64,000 nucleotides of DNA, from positions 1-64,000 of the forward strand of contig NZ_QLMJ01000014.1 in assembly GCF_003259845.1 (NCBI RefSeq). The letters run 5' to 3'. The position numbers and the translations under genes are program-made. Within the stretch, counting starts at the first letter, position 1; each line of letters opens with the position of its first letter. This document shows positions 32,877 to 41,427 of this stretch, piece after piece. This stretch comes from Actinoplanes lutulentus. GTDB taxonomy: Bacteria > Actinomycetota > Actinomycetes > Mycobacteriales > Micromonosporaceae. Below the pieces are notes generated by a model. It was not told the DNA's origin and made no database searches. It was given only the letters and a program-made list of their open reading frames with translations.

Positions 32877-33485
32877 TAGGGACGGGATTCGGGTTACTGC
32901 TTCGGAGGCTAGGTGGCGGCCCATGCGGGCTACGTCGCCTACCGCGTAGGTCAGGTAGGCGAACTGGCCCACCTCGCGGACCCCGGTCAGGATCAGGTCG
33001 TCCATCAGCAGTTTGCTGCGCAGCAGGGGTGCGCCCTCGCCGAGGATGGCCGGTGCGATGCCGAGGATGATCTCGTCGAGCAGGCCCAGGTCGACGAACT
33101 GGCTCACCAGGTTGCCGCCTCCGGCCAGCCAGACGTTCTTGCCCTGGGCGGCGACCAGCATGGCCTCGTGGACGCGGCGGACGTCTCCGCTGATCATGAA
33201 GACGTTGGCGTCCGGCACGGGCGGTAGGTCCCGGTGGGTGAAGACCCAGCACGGTACGTCGCCGTACATGTCGTGCCAGTTCTCCGGTTCTTCGAGCAGG
33301 TTGTCGTTCTTCAAGACCCACTCGTATGTGGTCGCGCCCATGGCGAACGCGCCGATGCCGGCGAAGAACTCGCCGAACGGGTTGGCGGTGCCCTCGTCAA
33401 CCTCGAAGAGCCAGTCCAGCGAGTTGCTCTTGTCGGCAGTGAAGCCGTCGATGCTGGTGGCGGTGTAGTACTGCGTCTTCGCCAT
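32871..33485 (-). CDS. Dihydrofolate reductase family protein (RibD C-terminal domain), copy A
   Basis: The product is about 204 aa and has the RibD_C/DHFR fold: QYYTATSIDGFTAD at the start, FAMGATTYEWVL, and the NADPH-binding VWLAGGGNLVSQFVDLGLLDEI. Proteins of this stand-alone type are common in Actinobacteria as putative reductases; few have known substrates. I prefer the ATG at 33485 (MAKTQYY), though three residues upstream (GTG 33494) are possible. It is a tandem paralogue of the next gene. Its last codons lie in the hairpin array. Confidence 0.87.
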   Translation of the reverse strand: MAKTQYYTATSIDGFTADKSNSLDWLFEVDEGTANPFGEFFAGIGAFAMGATTYEWVLKNDNLLEEPENWHDMYGDVPCWVFTHRDLPPVPDANVFMISGDVRRVHEAMLVAAQGKNVWLAGGGNLVSQFVDLGLLDEIILGIAPAILGEGAPLLRSKLLMDDLILTGVREVGQFAYLTYAVGDVARMGRHLASEAVTRIPSLG

Positions 33486-33544
33486 GAGAGACACGATGCC
33501 ACGATCGGGGCGACAAATAGGGCAGATCGATCAACTGTGGGAAA

Positions 33545-33580
33545 GCGCGAGGCCGAGCGTTGCCGCGCCCGGCCTCGCGC
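33545..33580 (-). terminator. Hairpin terminator after RibD-like copy B
   Basis: Perfect 11-bp arms (GCGCGAGGCCG at 33545-33555 and its complement at 33570-33580) lie just after the stop codon of the upstream minus-strand gene. The paralogous pair is therefore probably not one simple transcript. Confidence 0.75.
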
Positions 33581-33584
33581 CGGG

Positions 33585-34142
33585 TCAGATCGGCTTGTGT
33601 ACGTCGTAGGTGAGGTAAGCGAACTGGCCGATCGGCCGGGCCCCGGTCAGCGTGAAACGCGACGATGTGATGCGCCGTGGCAGCACCGGCGCGCCCTTGC
33701 CCAGGCTCACCGGGGCGACCCCGAGGATGACCTCGTCGAGCAGGCCCTCGTCGGCGAACTGGCCGACCAGGTCACCGCCGCCGACGAGCCAGATGTTCTT
33801 GCCGTTCGCCGCGGCGGTCATCTGTTGATGAACGGGTGCGACCTCACCGCGTACGAAATGAAGGTTTGCCCCTGGGACGGCGGGCAGGTCGCGGGAGGTG
33901 AAGACCCAGGCCGGGATGTCGCCGTAGGGTTCCAGCCATTTCGATGGGTTGTCCAGCGCTTTCTCCTGGGCGAGGATCCACTCGTAGGTGGTGGAGCCCA
34001 TGGCGAACGCGCCGACGCCGGCGAAGAACTCGGCGAACGGGTTCTCCCCGCCCTGGTCGACCTCGAAGAGCCACTCCAGCGAGTTGTGCTCGTCGGCGAT
34101 GAAACCGTCGATCGTGGTCGCGGTGTAGTACTGCGTCTTCAT
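33585..34142 (-). CDS. Dihydrofolate reductase family protein (RibD C-terminal domain), copy B
   Basis: The 185-aa product resembles its neighbour along the whole length: QYYTATTIDGFIAD, FAMGSTTYEWIL, PAWVFTSRDLP and IWLVGGGDLVGQFADEGLLDEVILG. It lacks about 20 C-terminal residues of copy A. The pair arose by tandem duplication. No ribosome site is obvious before the ATG. The function is a predicted NAD(P)H-dependent reductase of unknown substrate. Confidence 0.88.
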   Translation of the reverse strand: MKTQYYTATTIDGFIADEHNSLEWLFEVDQGGENPFAEFFAGVGAFAMGSTTYEWILAQEKALDNPSKWLEPYGDIPAWVFTSRDLPAVPGANLHFVRGEVAPVHQQMTAAANGKNIWLVGGGDLVGQFADEGLLDEVILGVAPVSLGKGAPVLPRRITSSRFTLTGARPIGQFAYLTYDVHKPI

Positions 34143-34174
34143 GCCTCGACCCTGCCACGAGGGTCCGACAAATT

Positions 34175-36202
34175 TCAGGCGTCGTTTCTGAGCACCAGGA
34201 TCGCGATGTCGTCCCGCGGCTCCTCGACCGAGAAGTTGATCGTGGTGGAGCGCAACCGCGCCGCCATCACATCAGCCGGGTACCCAGCGAGCGGCGCGCA
34301 CGCCTCACGCAGCCGGTTCGAGCCGAACAGCTCCCGGCCACGGCGGCGCTCGGTCACACCGTCGGTGTAGAAGATCAGTGAGTCGCCCGGGTCCAGCGTG
34401 ACCACCACGTCCGGCGAGGTGATCGTCTCCAGCAGGCCGAGGGCGGTGCCGCCCTCGCCGACGAACGAGGTCTTGCCATCTGCCCGCACCAGCACCGCGC
34501 GATCGTGGCCGGCCAGGTGCAGGCAGACACTGAGCGAGGTGCCCTTGCGGGTCACCGACGCCATCGCGAGCGTGCAGTACCGTCCGCCGCCGCGCTGCAC
34601 GAGCGTGCGGTTGACCCGCCAGAGGATCTCGCTCATCGCCTTGCCGTCGTCGACCAGGATCCGGATCACGTCACGGACCAGGCCGGTCACGGTCGCGGCC
34701 TGCACACCCTTGCCGGAGACGTCGCCGACGACCACGACGTGCTGGTCGTCGCCGAACGGGACCACGTCGTAGAAGTCGCCGCCCACCTCGGAGCCGGTCG
34801 GAACGTATTCGGCGGCGAACCCGATGCCTTCCACATGCGGCAGGGCCGGCGGCAGCAGCGAGGCCTGAAGGGTACGCGCAACCGTCCGCCGCTCATCGTG
34901 GATGCGAGCGTTGTCGATGGCCAGAGCGGCCCGCCGGGCGACGTCTTCCAGCACGGCCACCTCGTCGGCGTCGTGCCGGTGTTTCGGGTGCCGGCCGACC
35001 GCGAGCGTGCCGAGCCGGGCACCCCTGGCGACAAGCGGTACGGCGTAGCCCTCGTAGGGCGTACCGAACATGACCTGGGTGCCAAGGCGTGACGCCTCCT
35101 CGAGGCGGGCCAGGATCGACTCCGGGCCGGTCTCGGCCAGCGACGCGTGCAGCTCGGCCAGCTGGGATTCCTCGGCGTGGGTGGCGGCGGCGAGCTGGAG
35201 CCGGCCCCACGCGTCAGTGGTGTGCACGGCACACCACTGCCCGAGCCGGGGCACCACGAGCTGCGGGATCAGGGCCATCGTCAGGTTCACGTCGAGGGAC
35301 TGGGCGAGCAGCTCGCTGGCCTCGGCGAGGAACGTGATCCAGGTCTGCCGGCGGATGTCGGCGCGGCGGAGGCGGTCGTTCTCCAGGTGCAGGGAGAACC
35401 GTTCGGCGACCATGGTGGCCAGCGATTGGGCGTACCCGGCGGGGGAAGCGTCGAGTTCGAGCTCGCCGGAGTACGGTCGGTGCACGTCGAGCGGCACCCG
35501 GATCGTGTCGGCGTTGTCGCGGGGCGCCCGGCCGTACCGTGCCAGCAGCTGGCGGCCCATGCCGTCGCCGCGGTCGAGCCGCACCACGCCGCCGGCCGCG
35601 CCGGTCAGCCGGGCGAGCCGGGAGAGCAGGTCGGTGGCGAGGTCGGCCAGGCCCTCGTCGGTGTGCCGGTCGAGCCCGCTGCGCAGCAGGCCGGTGAGCG
35701 CGCCCAGGCTGGGCGTCTCGGTCTGGCTGGGCAGCCGGACCGGTGCGCCGCCGCCCTCGGCGCGCTGGTCGATGCGGAACCAGACACCTTTGCCGTCGCC
35801 CTCGTGGACGGTGCCCCAGCGGCTCGCGAAGTGGTCGACCAGGAGCAGGCCGCGGCCGCGCTCGGCGACCTCACCGATGTCCGGGCTCTCGTTACGGGGG
35901 CCGACGGCGAGCTGCTCGACCGGACCGGGCGCGAAGTCGGTGACCGTGACGGTGAGCCCGCCGGGGTCGGCGGTCACCTCTATCTCCAGGTCGGTGTTGG
36001 CGTGCACCACCGCGTTGGTGGAAAGCTCGGTGGTGAGCAGCAGCGCTTCGTTCAGCAGACCGACGAGGCCGGTCTCCTCCAGCACCGAGCGAACGAGTGC
36101 GCGGGCCGCTGCCGGGGTACGACGATCATTGGGCAACCGGGTCCGGCGCACCAACGCATCAGGTGACGCACCTGTAGGAATGGTTCCGACCTCGGCTGGC
36201 AC
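34175..36202 (-). CDS. GHKL-GAF-PP2C phosphatase (SpoIIE/RsbU-like)
   Basis: The 675-aa protein begins with a GHKL ATPase domain (LLTTELSTNAVVHA, RGRGLLLVDHFASRWG; about 30-140). A GAF domain follows (about 285-450), then a PP2C/SpoIIE catalytic domain (EVGGDFYDVVPFGDD, GDVSGKGVQAATVT, FYTDGVTERRRG, PRDDIAILVLR). It should dephosphorylate STAS antagonists. I prefer GTG 36202 because GGAGAGG lies eight bases upstream; ATG 36253 would add 17 residues. It is divergent from the poly-HAMP kinase with about 110 bases between starts. Confidence 0.88.
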   Translation of the reverse strand: MPAEVGTIPTGASPDALVRRTRLPNDRRTPAAARALVRSVLEETGLVGLLNEALLLTTELSTNAVVHANTDLEIEVTADPGGLTVTVTDFAPGPVEQLAVGPRNESPDIGEVAERGRGLLLVDHFASRWGTVHEGDGKGVWFRIDQRAEGGGAPVRLPSQTETPSLGALTGLLRSGLDRHTDEGLADLATDLLSRLARLTGAAGGVVRLDRGDGMGRQLLARYGRAPRDNADTIRVPLDVHRPYSGELELDASPAGYAQSLATMVAERFSLHLENDRLRRADIRRQTWITFLAEASELLAQSLDVNLTMALIPQLVVPRLGQWCAVHTTDAWGRLQLAAATHAEESQLAELHASLAETGPESILARLEEASRLGTQVMFGTPYEGYAVPLVARGARLGTLAVGRHPKHRHDADEVAVLEDVARRAALAIDNARIHDERRTVARTLQASLLPPALPHVEGIGFAAEYVPTGSEVGGDFYDVVPFGDDQHVVVVGDVSGKGVQAATVTGLVRDVIRILVDDGKAMSEILWRVNRTLVQRGGGRYCTLAMASVTRKGTSLSVCLHLAGHDRAVLVRADGKTSFVGEGGTALGLLETITSPDVVVTLDPGDSLIFYTDGVTERRRGRELFGSNRLREACAPLAGYPADVMAARLRSTTINFSVEEPRDDIAILVLRNDA

Positions 36203-36313
36203 CCATGCATCCTCTCCTGCCAGTGGGTGTATGCACAAAGTCGTCTCTCGCATTGACCCGGTCGGGCGAGAGAGGATAGGGAACCCGGCAGTTGGACAGC
36301 GAGTGAGGACAGC

Positions 36314-39300
36314 ATGACTACGGCGAACGAAGCCAGCGTCGGCGTGCCCGACGAGACGGTTCTGCTCGGTGAGCTCGCCGACGCGTTGCGCCGTGTGCGC
36401 CGCGGCGATCTCAAGGTCCGGCTGCCCCGGCGGGGTGGCACGGCGGGTGCGGTGGCGGAGGCCTTCAACGAGGTCATCTCCCTGCAGGAACGGCAGAACC
36501 TCGACCTGCGCCGGATAAGCCGGATCGTCGGCCGGGACGGCCGGCTGACCGAGCGGCTCGACGAGGAGGGCCTGGACGGCGCCTGGGCGGACAGCGTCCG
36601 TTCGGTGAACTCGCTGATCGACGACCTGGCCCGGCCGACCACGGAGATCTCCCGGGTCATCGTGGCGGTGGCCGAGGGCGACCTCTCTCAGCACATGGCG
36701 CTGGAAATGGACGGCCGGCCGCTGCGCGGTGAATTCTTGCGGATCGGCCGCACGGTGAACACGATGGTGGACCAGCTGTCGTCGTTCGCCGACGAGGTCA
36801 CGCGGGTGGCGCGCGAGGTGGGGACCGAGGGTGAGCTGGGCGGCCAGGCGGACGTCCGCGGCGTTGCCGGCACCTGGAAGGACCTCACCGACTCGGTGAA
36901 CACCATGGCGTCGAACCTGACGCACCAGGTGCGCTCGATCTCGCAGGTGGCGACCGCGATGGCTCGCGGCGACCTGTCCCAGAAGATCACGGTGTCGGCG
37001 CGCGGCGAGGTGGCCGAGCTGGCCGACACGATGAACGGTCTCACCGACACGCTGCGGCTCTTCGCCGAGCAGGTGACCAGGGTGGCCCGCGAGGTGGGCA
37101 CCGAGGGCAAGCTGGGCGGTCAGGCCGAGGTGCCGAACGTCGCCGGCACCTGGAAGGACCTCACCGACTCGGTGAACTCGATGGCGTCGAACCTGACGAG
37201 CCAGGTGCGAAACATCGCGCAGGTCTCGACGGCGGTGGCCAAGGGCGACCTGTCGCAGAAGATCACGGTGGCCGCGCAGGGCGAGATCCTCGAACTCAAG
37301 GACACCGTCAACACGATGGTGGACCAGCTGTCGTCGTTCGCCGACGAGGTGACCCGGGTGGCCCGCGAGGTGGGCACCGAGGGCCGGCTGGGCGGTCAGG
37401 CCCAGGTCCGTGGCGTCTCCGGCACCTGGCGCGACCTCACCGAGAACGTGAACCAGCTCGCCGCGAACCTCACCGCCCAGGTCCGCAACATCTCCCAGGT
37501 CTCGACCGCTGTCGCCAAGGGCGACCTGTCGCAGAAGATCACGGTCGACGCCCGGGGCGAGATCCTGGAGCTGAAGAACACCGTCAACACGATGGTGGAC
37601 CAGCTGTCGTCGTTCGCCGACGAGGTCACGCGCGTCGCGCGTGAGGTGGGTTCGGAAGGCAAGCTCGGCGGTCAAGCCCAGGTCAAAGGCGTTTCTGGTA
37701 CGTGGCGCGACCTCACCGACAACGTGAACTACATGGCGTCCAACCTGACCAGCCAGGTCCGTAACATCGCCTCGGTCACCACCGCCGTGGCGAAGGGCGA
37801 CCTGTCGCAGAAGATCACGGTTGACGCCCGAGGCGAGATCCTGGAGCTCAAGTCGACGGTCAACACGATGGTCGACCAGCTGTCGTCGTTCGTCGACGAG
37901 GTCACGCGGGTGGCCCGTGAGGTGGGCACCGAGGGCAAGCTGGGCGGTCAGGCGCAGGTGCGCGGCGTTGCCGGCACCTGGCGCGACCTCACCGACAACG
38001 TGAACTCGATGGCGTCGAACCTGACGAGCCAGGTGCGAAACATCGCCCAGGTCTCGACGGCGGTGGCCAAGGGCGACCTGTCGCAGAAGATCACCGTCGA
38101 CGCCCAGGGCGAGATCCTGGAGCTGAAGAACATCGTGAACACGATGGTCGACCAGCTGTCGTCGTTCGCCGACGAGGTCACCCGTGTGGCCCGCGAGGTG
38201 GGTTCGGAAGGCAAGCTGGGCGGTCAGGCGCAGGTGCGCGGCGTTGCCGGCACCTGGCGCGACCTCACCGACAACGTGAACTACATGGCCTCCAACCTCA
38301 CCGGCCAGGTCCGCAACATCGCCTCGGTCACCACCGCTGTCGCGCGAGGTGACCTCGGCCAGAAGATCACGGTCGACGCCCGCGGCGAGATCCTGGAGCT
38401 GAAGAACACCGTCAACACGATGGTGGACCAGCTCTCGTCGTTCGCCGACGAGGTCACGCGCGTCGCGCGCGAGGTGGGTTCGGAAGGCAAGCTCGGCGGT
38501 CAAGCCCAGGTCAAGGGCGTTTCTGGTACGTGGCAGGACCTCACCGGCAACGTGAACCAGCTCGCCTCGACGCTCACCACCCAGCTGCGTGCCATCGCCG
38601 AGGTGTCCACCGCCGTGACCCGGGGTGACCTGACCCAGAGCATCGCGGTCGAGGCACAGGGCGAGGTGGCGGAGCTCAAGGACAACATCAACCAGATGAT
38701 CGTCACGCTCCGCGACACCACGAAGGCGAACGCGGAGCAGGGCTGGCTCGACTCGAACCTGGCTCGCATCGGTGGCCTGCTCCAGGGCCAGCGGGACGTC
38801 GGCGAGGTCTGCCGCATGATCATGACCGAGGTGACGCCGCTGGTGGACGCGCAGCTCGGCGCGTTCTTCCTGGTGGACAACGAGGAAGCGGTGATGCGCC
38901 TGCGGCTCGGCGCCGCGTACGGATACGTCGCCCGTGACTACGAGGTGACGTTCGGGCCGGGTGAGGGCCTGGTCGGCCAGGCCGCGGTGTCGCGCCGGAC
39001 CATCCGGGTACGCGCCACCCACGACGGAATACTGACCATGCGCTCCGGGCTGCTCGCCATGCCGCCGAACGATCTCGTGGTGCTGCCGGTCCTCTTCGAG
39101 GGCGAGATGCTCGGCGTCATCGAGTTCGCGTCGGTGGCCGCCTTCTCCGGTCTGCACCTGACGTTCCTGGAGCGGCTGGTCGCCACGATCGGCATCGCGC
39201 TCAACACCATCCAGGCGAACCGGCGTACCGAGGAGCTGCTGACCCAGTCGCAGCGCCTGGCCCGCGAGATGCAGGACCAGTCGGCCGAGCTCCAGCGCAC

Positions 39301-40720
39301 CAACGCCGAGCTGGAGGACAAGGCGAAACTGCTCAGCGACCAGAAGGCCAACATCGAGCTGAAGAACCGGGAGATCGAACTGGCCCGGCTCGGCCTGGAG
39401 GAGAAAGCGCAGCAGCTGTCCCGGGCCAACACGTACAAGTCGGAGTTCCTGGCGAACATGAGCCACGAGCTGCGTACGCCACTGAACTCGCTGCTGCTGC
39501 TGGCCCGGCTGCTCGCCGACAACACCGAGCAGAACCTGAGCAGCAAGCAGATCGAGTTCGCCCGGACCATCCACAGCGCCGGCTCGGACCTGCTGTCACT
39601 GATCGACGACATCCTGGACCTCTCGAAGATCGAGGCGGGCCGGATGGACGTCGAACCGGACGTGGTCGACTTCTTCGGCATCCGCAGTTACGTCGAGCAG
39701 GCGTTCCTGCCGCAGGCCGAGGAGAAGGGCCTCGACTTCCGGGTCGACGTGGCGCCCGAGCTGCCGGAGTCGATCGTCACCGACCCGCAGCGGCTCCAGC
39801 AGATCCTGCGCAACCTGCTGTCGAACGCGGTGAAGTTCACCGACAGCGGCTCGGTGACGCTGAGCATCTTCGCGGCCTCACCGGACGTCGACCTGGACAT
39901 GCCGTCGCTGCTCTCGGCGCGGCAGGTGGTCGGGTTCGCGGTCACCGACACCGGCATCGGTATCTCGGACGAGAAACTGGCGATCATCTTCGAGCCGTTC
40001 CAGCAGGCCGACGGCACGACGACCCGTAAGTACGGTGGCACCGGCCTGGGCCTGTCGATCAGCCGTGAGTTCGCGGCGCTGCTCGGCGGCACGATCACGG
40101 TTGCCTCGGTGCCGAACGGCGGCTCGACGTTCACCCTTTACATGCCCGAGGCCCTGGTGCCGGACGCCATCCCGATGCCGGCTCTCCCGCCGGCGCCGGC
40201 CAGGGCGATCTCGGTACGCCCGGCGACCACGTTCGACATGCCGCTGATGGAGTTGCCGCAGCTCACCTCGCGTCCGATGGAGGAGAAGAAGCCGGCGGTG
40301 ACCCCGGCCGGCCGGCAGCTGGACGGCGCCACCGTGCTGATCATCGACGACGACGTGCGGAACGTCTTCGCCCTGACCAGCGCCCTGGAGATGCACGGCC
40401 TGAACGTCCTGTACTCGGACAACGGCGTGGACGGCGTCCGCATCCTGGCCGAGCACCCCGAGGTCGACATCGTGCTGATGGACGCGATGATGCCGGACCA
40501 GGACGGGTACGAGACGACCCGTGGAATCCGGCGCAATCAGCGTTTCCGGGACCTACCGGTAGTGTTCCTGACGGCGAAGGCGATGCCCGGCGACCGGGAG
40601 TCCGCGATCGCCGCCGGTGCGAGTGACTACATCACCAAGCCGGTTGATCTGGACGAACTGATCGAGCTGATGGCGCGCTGGGTGAACGCGAAGGGCACGA
40701 AGGCACCGGAACACGGCTGA
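36314..40720 (+). CDS. Soluble poly-HAMP hybrid histidine kinase (Nik1/group III-like architecture)
   Basis: The 1468-aa kinase has no membrane segment. Residues about 145-790 are seven nearly identical 92-aa repeats containing HAMP modules, each with VAREVG(T/S)EG.LGGQA and GTW.DLT. A GAF domain (about 815-970) and a coiled coil follow, then HisKA with His1051 in NMSHELRTPL, HATPase (LLSNAVKFTDSGS, GTGLGLSISRE) and a REC domain with Asp1390 in LMDAMMPDQDGYE. Fungal group III osmosensing kinases have the same repeat length and order, though without GAF. The start has GAGGA upstream. It probably works with the single-domain regulator 36 bases downstream and with the divergent phosphatase. Confidence 0.93.
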   Translation: MTTANEASVGVPDETVLLGELADALRRVRRGDLKVRLPRRGGTAGAVAEAFNEVISLQERQNLDLRRISRIVGRDGRLTERLDEEGLDGAWADSVRSVNSLIDDLARPTTEISRVIVAVAEGDLSQHMALEMDGRPLRGEFLRIGRTVNTMVDQLSSFADEVTRVAREVGTEGELGGQADVRGVAGTWKDLTDSVNTMASNLTHQVRSISQVATAMARGDLSQKITVSARGEVAELADTMNGLTDTLRLFAEQVTRVAREVGTEGKLGGQAEVPNVAGTWKDLTDSVNSMASNLTSQVRNIAQVSTAVAKGDLSQKITVAAQGEILELKDTVNTMVDQLSSFADEVTRVAREVGTEGRLGGQAQVRGVSGTWRDLTENVNQLAANLTAQVRNISQVSTAVAKGDLSQKITVDARGEILELKNTVNTMVDQLSSFADEVTRVAREVGSEGKLGGQAQVKGVSGTWRDLTDNVNYMASNLTSQVRNIASVTTAVAKGDLSQKITVDARGEILELKSTVNTMVDQLSSFVDEVTRVAREVGTEGKLGGQAQVRGVAGTWRDLTDNVNSMASNLTSQVRNIAQVSTAVAKGDLSQKITVDAQGEILELKNIVNTMVDQLSSFADEVTRVAREVGSEGKLGGQAQVRGVAGTWRDLTDNVNYMASNLTGQVRNIASVTTAVARGDLGQKITVDARGEILELKNTVNTMVDQLSSFADEVTRVAREVGSEGKLGGQAQVKGVSGTWQDLTGNVNQLASTLTTQLRAIAEVSTAVTRGDLTQSIAVEAQGEVAELKDNINQMIVTLRDTTKANAEQGWLDSNLARIGGLLQGQRDVGEVCRMIMTEVTPLVDAQLGAFFLVDNEEAVMRLRLGAAYGYVARDYEVTFGPGEGLVGQAAVSRRTIRVRATHDGILTMRSGLLAMPPNDLVVLPVLFEGEMLGVIEFASVAAFSGLHLTFLERLVATIGIALNTIQANRRTEELLTQSQRLAREMQDQSAELQRTNAELEDKAKLLSDQKANIELKNREIELARLGLEEKAQQLSRANTYKSEFLANMSHELRTPLNSLLLLARLLADNTEQNLSSKQIEFARTIHSAGSDLLSLIDDILDLSKIEAGRMDVEPDVVDFFGIRSYVEQAFLPQAEEKGLDFRVDVAPELPESIVTDPQRLQQILRNLLSNAVKFTDSGSVTLSIFAASPDVDLDMPSLLSARQVVGFAVTDTGIGISDEKLAIIFEPFQQADGTTTRKYGGTGLGLSISREFAALLGGTITVASVPNGGSTFTLYMPEALVPDAIPMPALPPAPARAISVRPATTFDMPLMELPQLTSRPMEEKKPAVTPAGRQLDGATVLIIDDDVRNVFALTSALEMHGLNVLYSDNGVDGVRILAEHPEVDIVLMDAMMPDQDGYETTRGIRRNQRFRDLPVVFLTAKAMPGDRESAIAAGASDYITKPVDLDELIELMARWVNAKGTKAPEHG
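36749..38680 (+). repeat. Seven in-frame 276-bp tandem repeats encoding HAMP modules
   Basis: The VAREVG codons recur at 36806, 37082, 37358, 37634, 37910, 38186 and 38462, exactly 276 bases apart. Long stretches are identical at the DNA level (for example GACCAGCTGTCGTCGTTCG, and GGCGACCTGTCGCAGAAGAT in the middle units), which points to recent duplication or gene conversion. Boundaries are approximate because the phase is arbitrary. Confidence 0.92.
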
Positions 40721-40756
40721 CAACTGCCCCTACTACCTGCAGTGAGGTGAATACGC

Positions 40757-41305
40757 GTGGGTGAGCGCGCCAAGGCTCTTCTGGTCGACGACCGGCGAGA
40801 CAACCTGCTCGCACTGGAGGCGATCCTGCAAGGGCTGCCGGTGACCGCGGTTGCCGTGGAAAGCGGCGAAGCGGCCCTCAAGCAGCTGCTCACCGACGAC
40901 TTCGCGGTGATCCTGCTGGACGCGCACATGCCCAACATGGATGGCTTCGAGACGGCCAGCCACATCAAGCGGCGGGAACGTACTCGACACGTACCCATCC
41001 TGTTCCTGACCGCGGCCGACCGCGATGCGCAACTCGCTCTGCGGGGTTACGCGGTCGGCGCGGTGGATTACCTCACGAAGCCGTTCGACCCGTGGGTGCT
41101 GCGGGCGAAAGTGTCGATCTTCGTCGAGCTGTGGACGAAGAACCAGCAGCTCAAGGCGTCAGCCGAGGCTTCCCGCGAGCGTGAGACGCAATGGCAGCTG
41201 CTCACCGAGACGATGGACGAGGCGGCGCGTGTGCTGCGTGCCGGCGGGGACGACGCCGCCAGCGAGGCGCTCGATCTACTGGAGAAAGCTCGATGGGGGA
41301 GCTGA
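40757..41305 (+). CDS. Single-domain response regulator
   Basis: The 182-aa protein is a REC domain (ALLVDDRRDNLLALEAIL; phospho-acceptor Asp55 in ILLDAHMPNMDGFE; FLTAADRD; YLTKPFD) followed by a helical extension of about 55 residues with no DNA-binding motif. It starts at GTG, 36 bases after the poly-HAMP kinase, and is probably co-transcribed and phosphorylated by it. The tail could dimerise or bind an effector. Confidence 0.9.
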   Translation: MGERAKALLVDDRRDNLLALEAILQGLPVTAVAVESGEAALKQLLTDDFAVILLDAHMPNMDGFETASHIKRRERTRHVPILFLTAADRDAQLALRGYAVGAVDYLTKPFDPWVLRAKVSIFVELWTKNQQLKASAEASRERETQWQLLTETMDEAARVLRAGGDDAASEALDLLEKARWGS

Positions 41306-41427
41306 CCACCGAGCCGACCACCGGGCTGTGACCTGGGTCACGCCGAACAACCTTGCTGGGCATCCGCGCCACTACCGGGACGTGATCGCTTGATCATGCG
41401 GTCTTCTTCTTCCTGAGTAGGAGCAAC

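Noticed and set aside
36254..39574. A 1799-aa reading frame on the minus strand running through the poly-HAMP kinase gene
   Set aside because: Only its last 675 codons are a real phosphatase gene. The upstream part is the antisense of the repeated HAMP DNA, kept open by codon bias, and has repetitive low-complexity composition.
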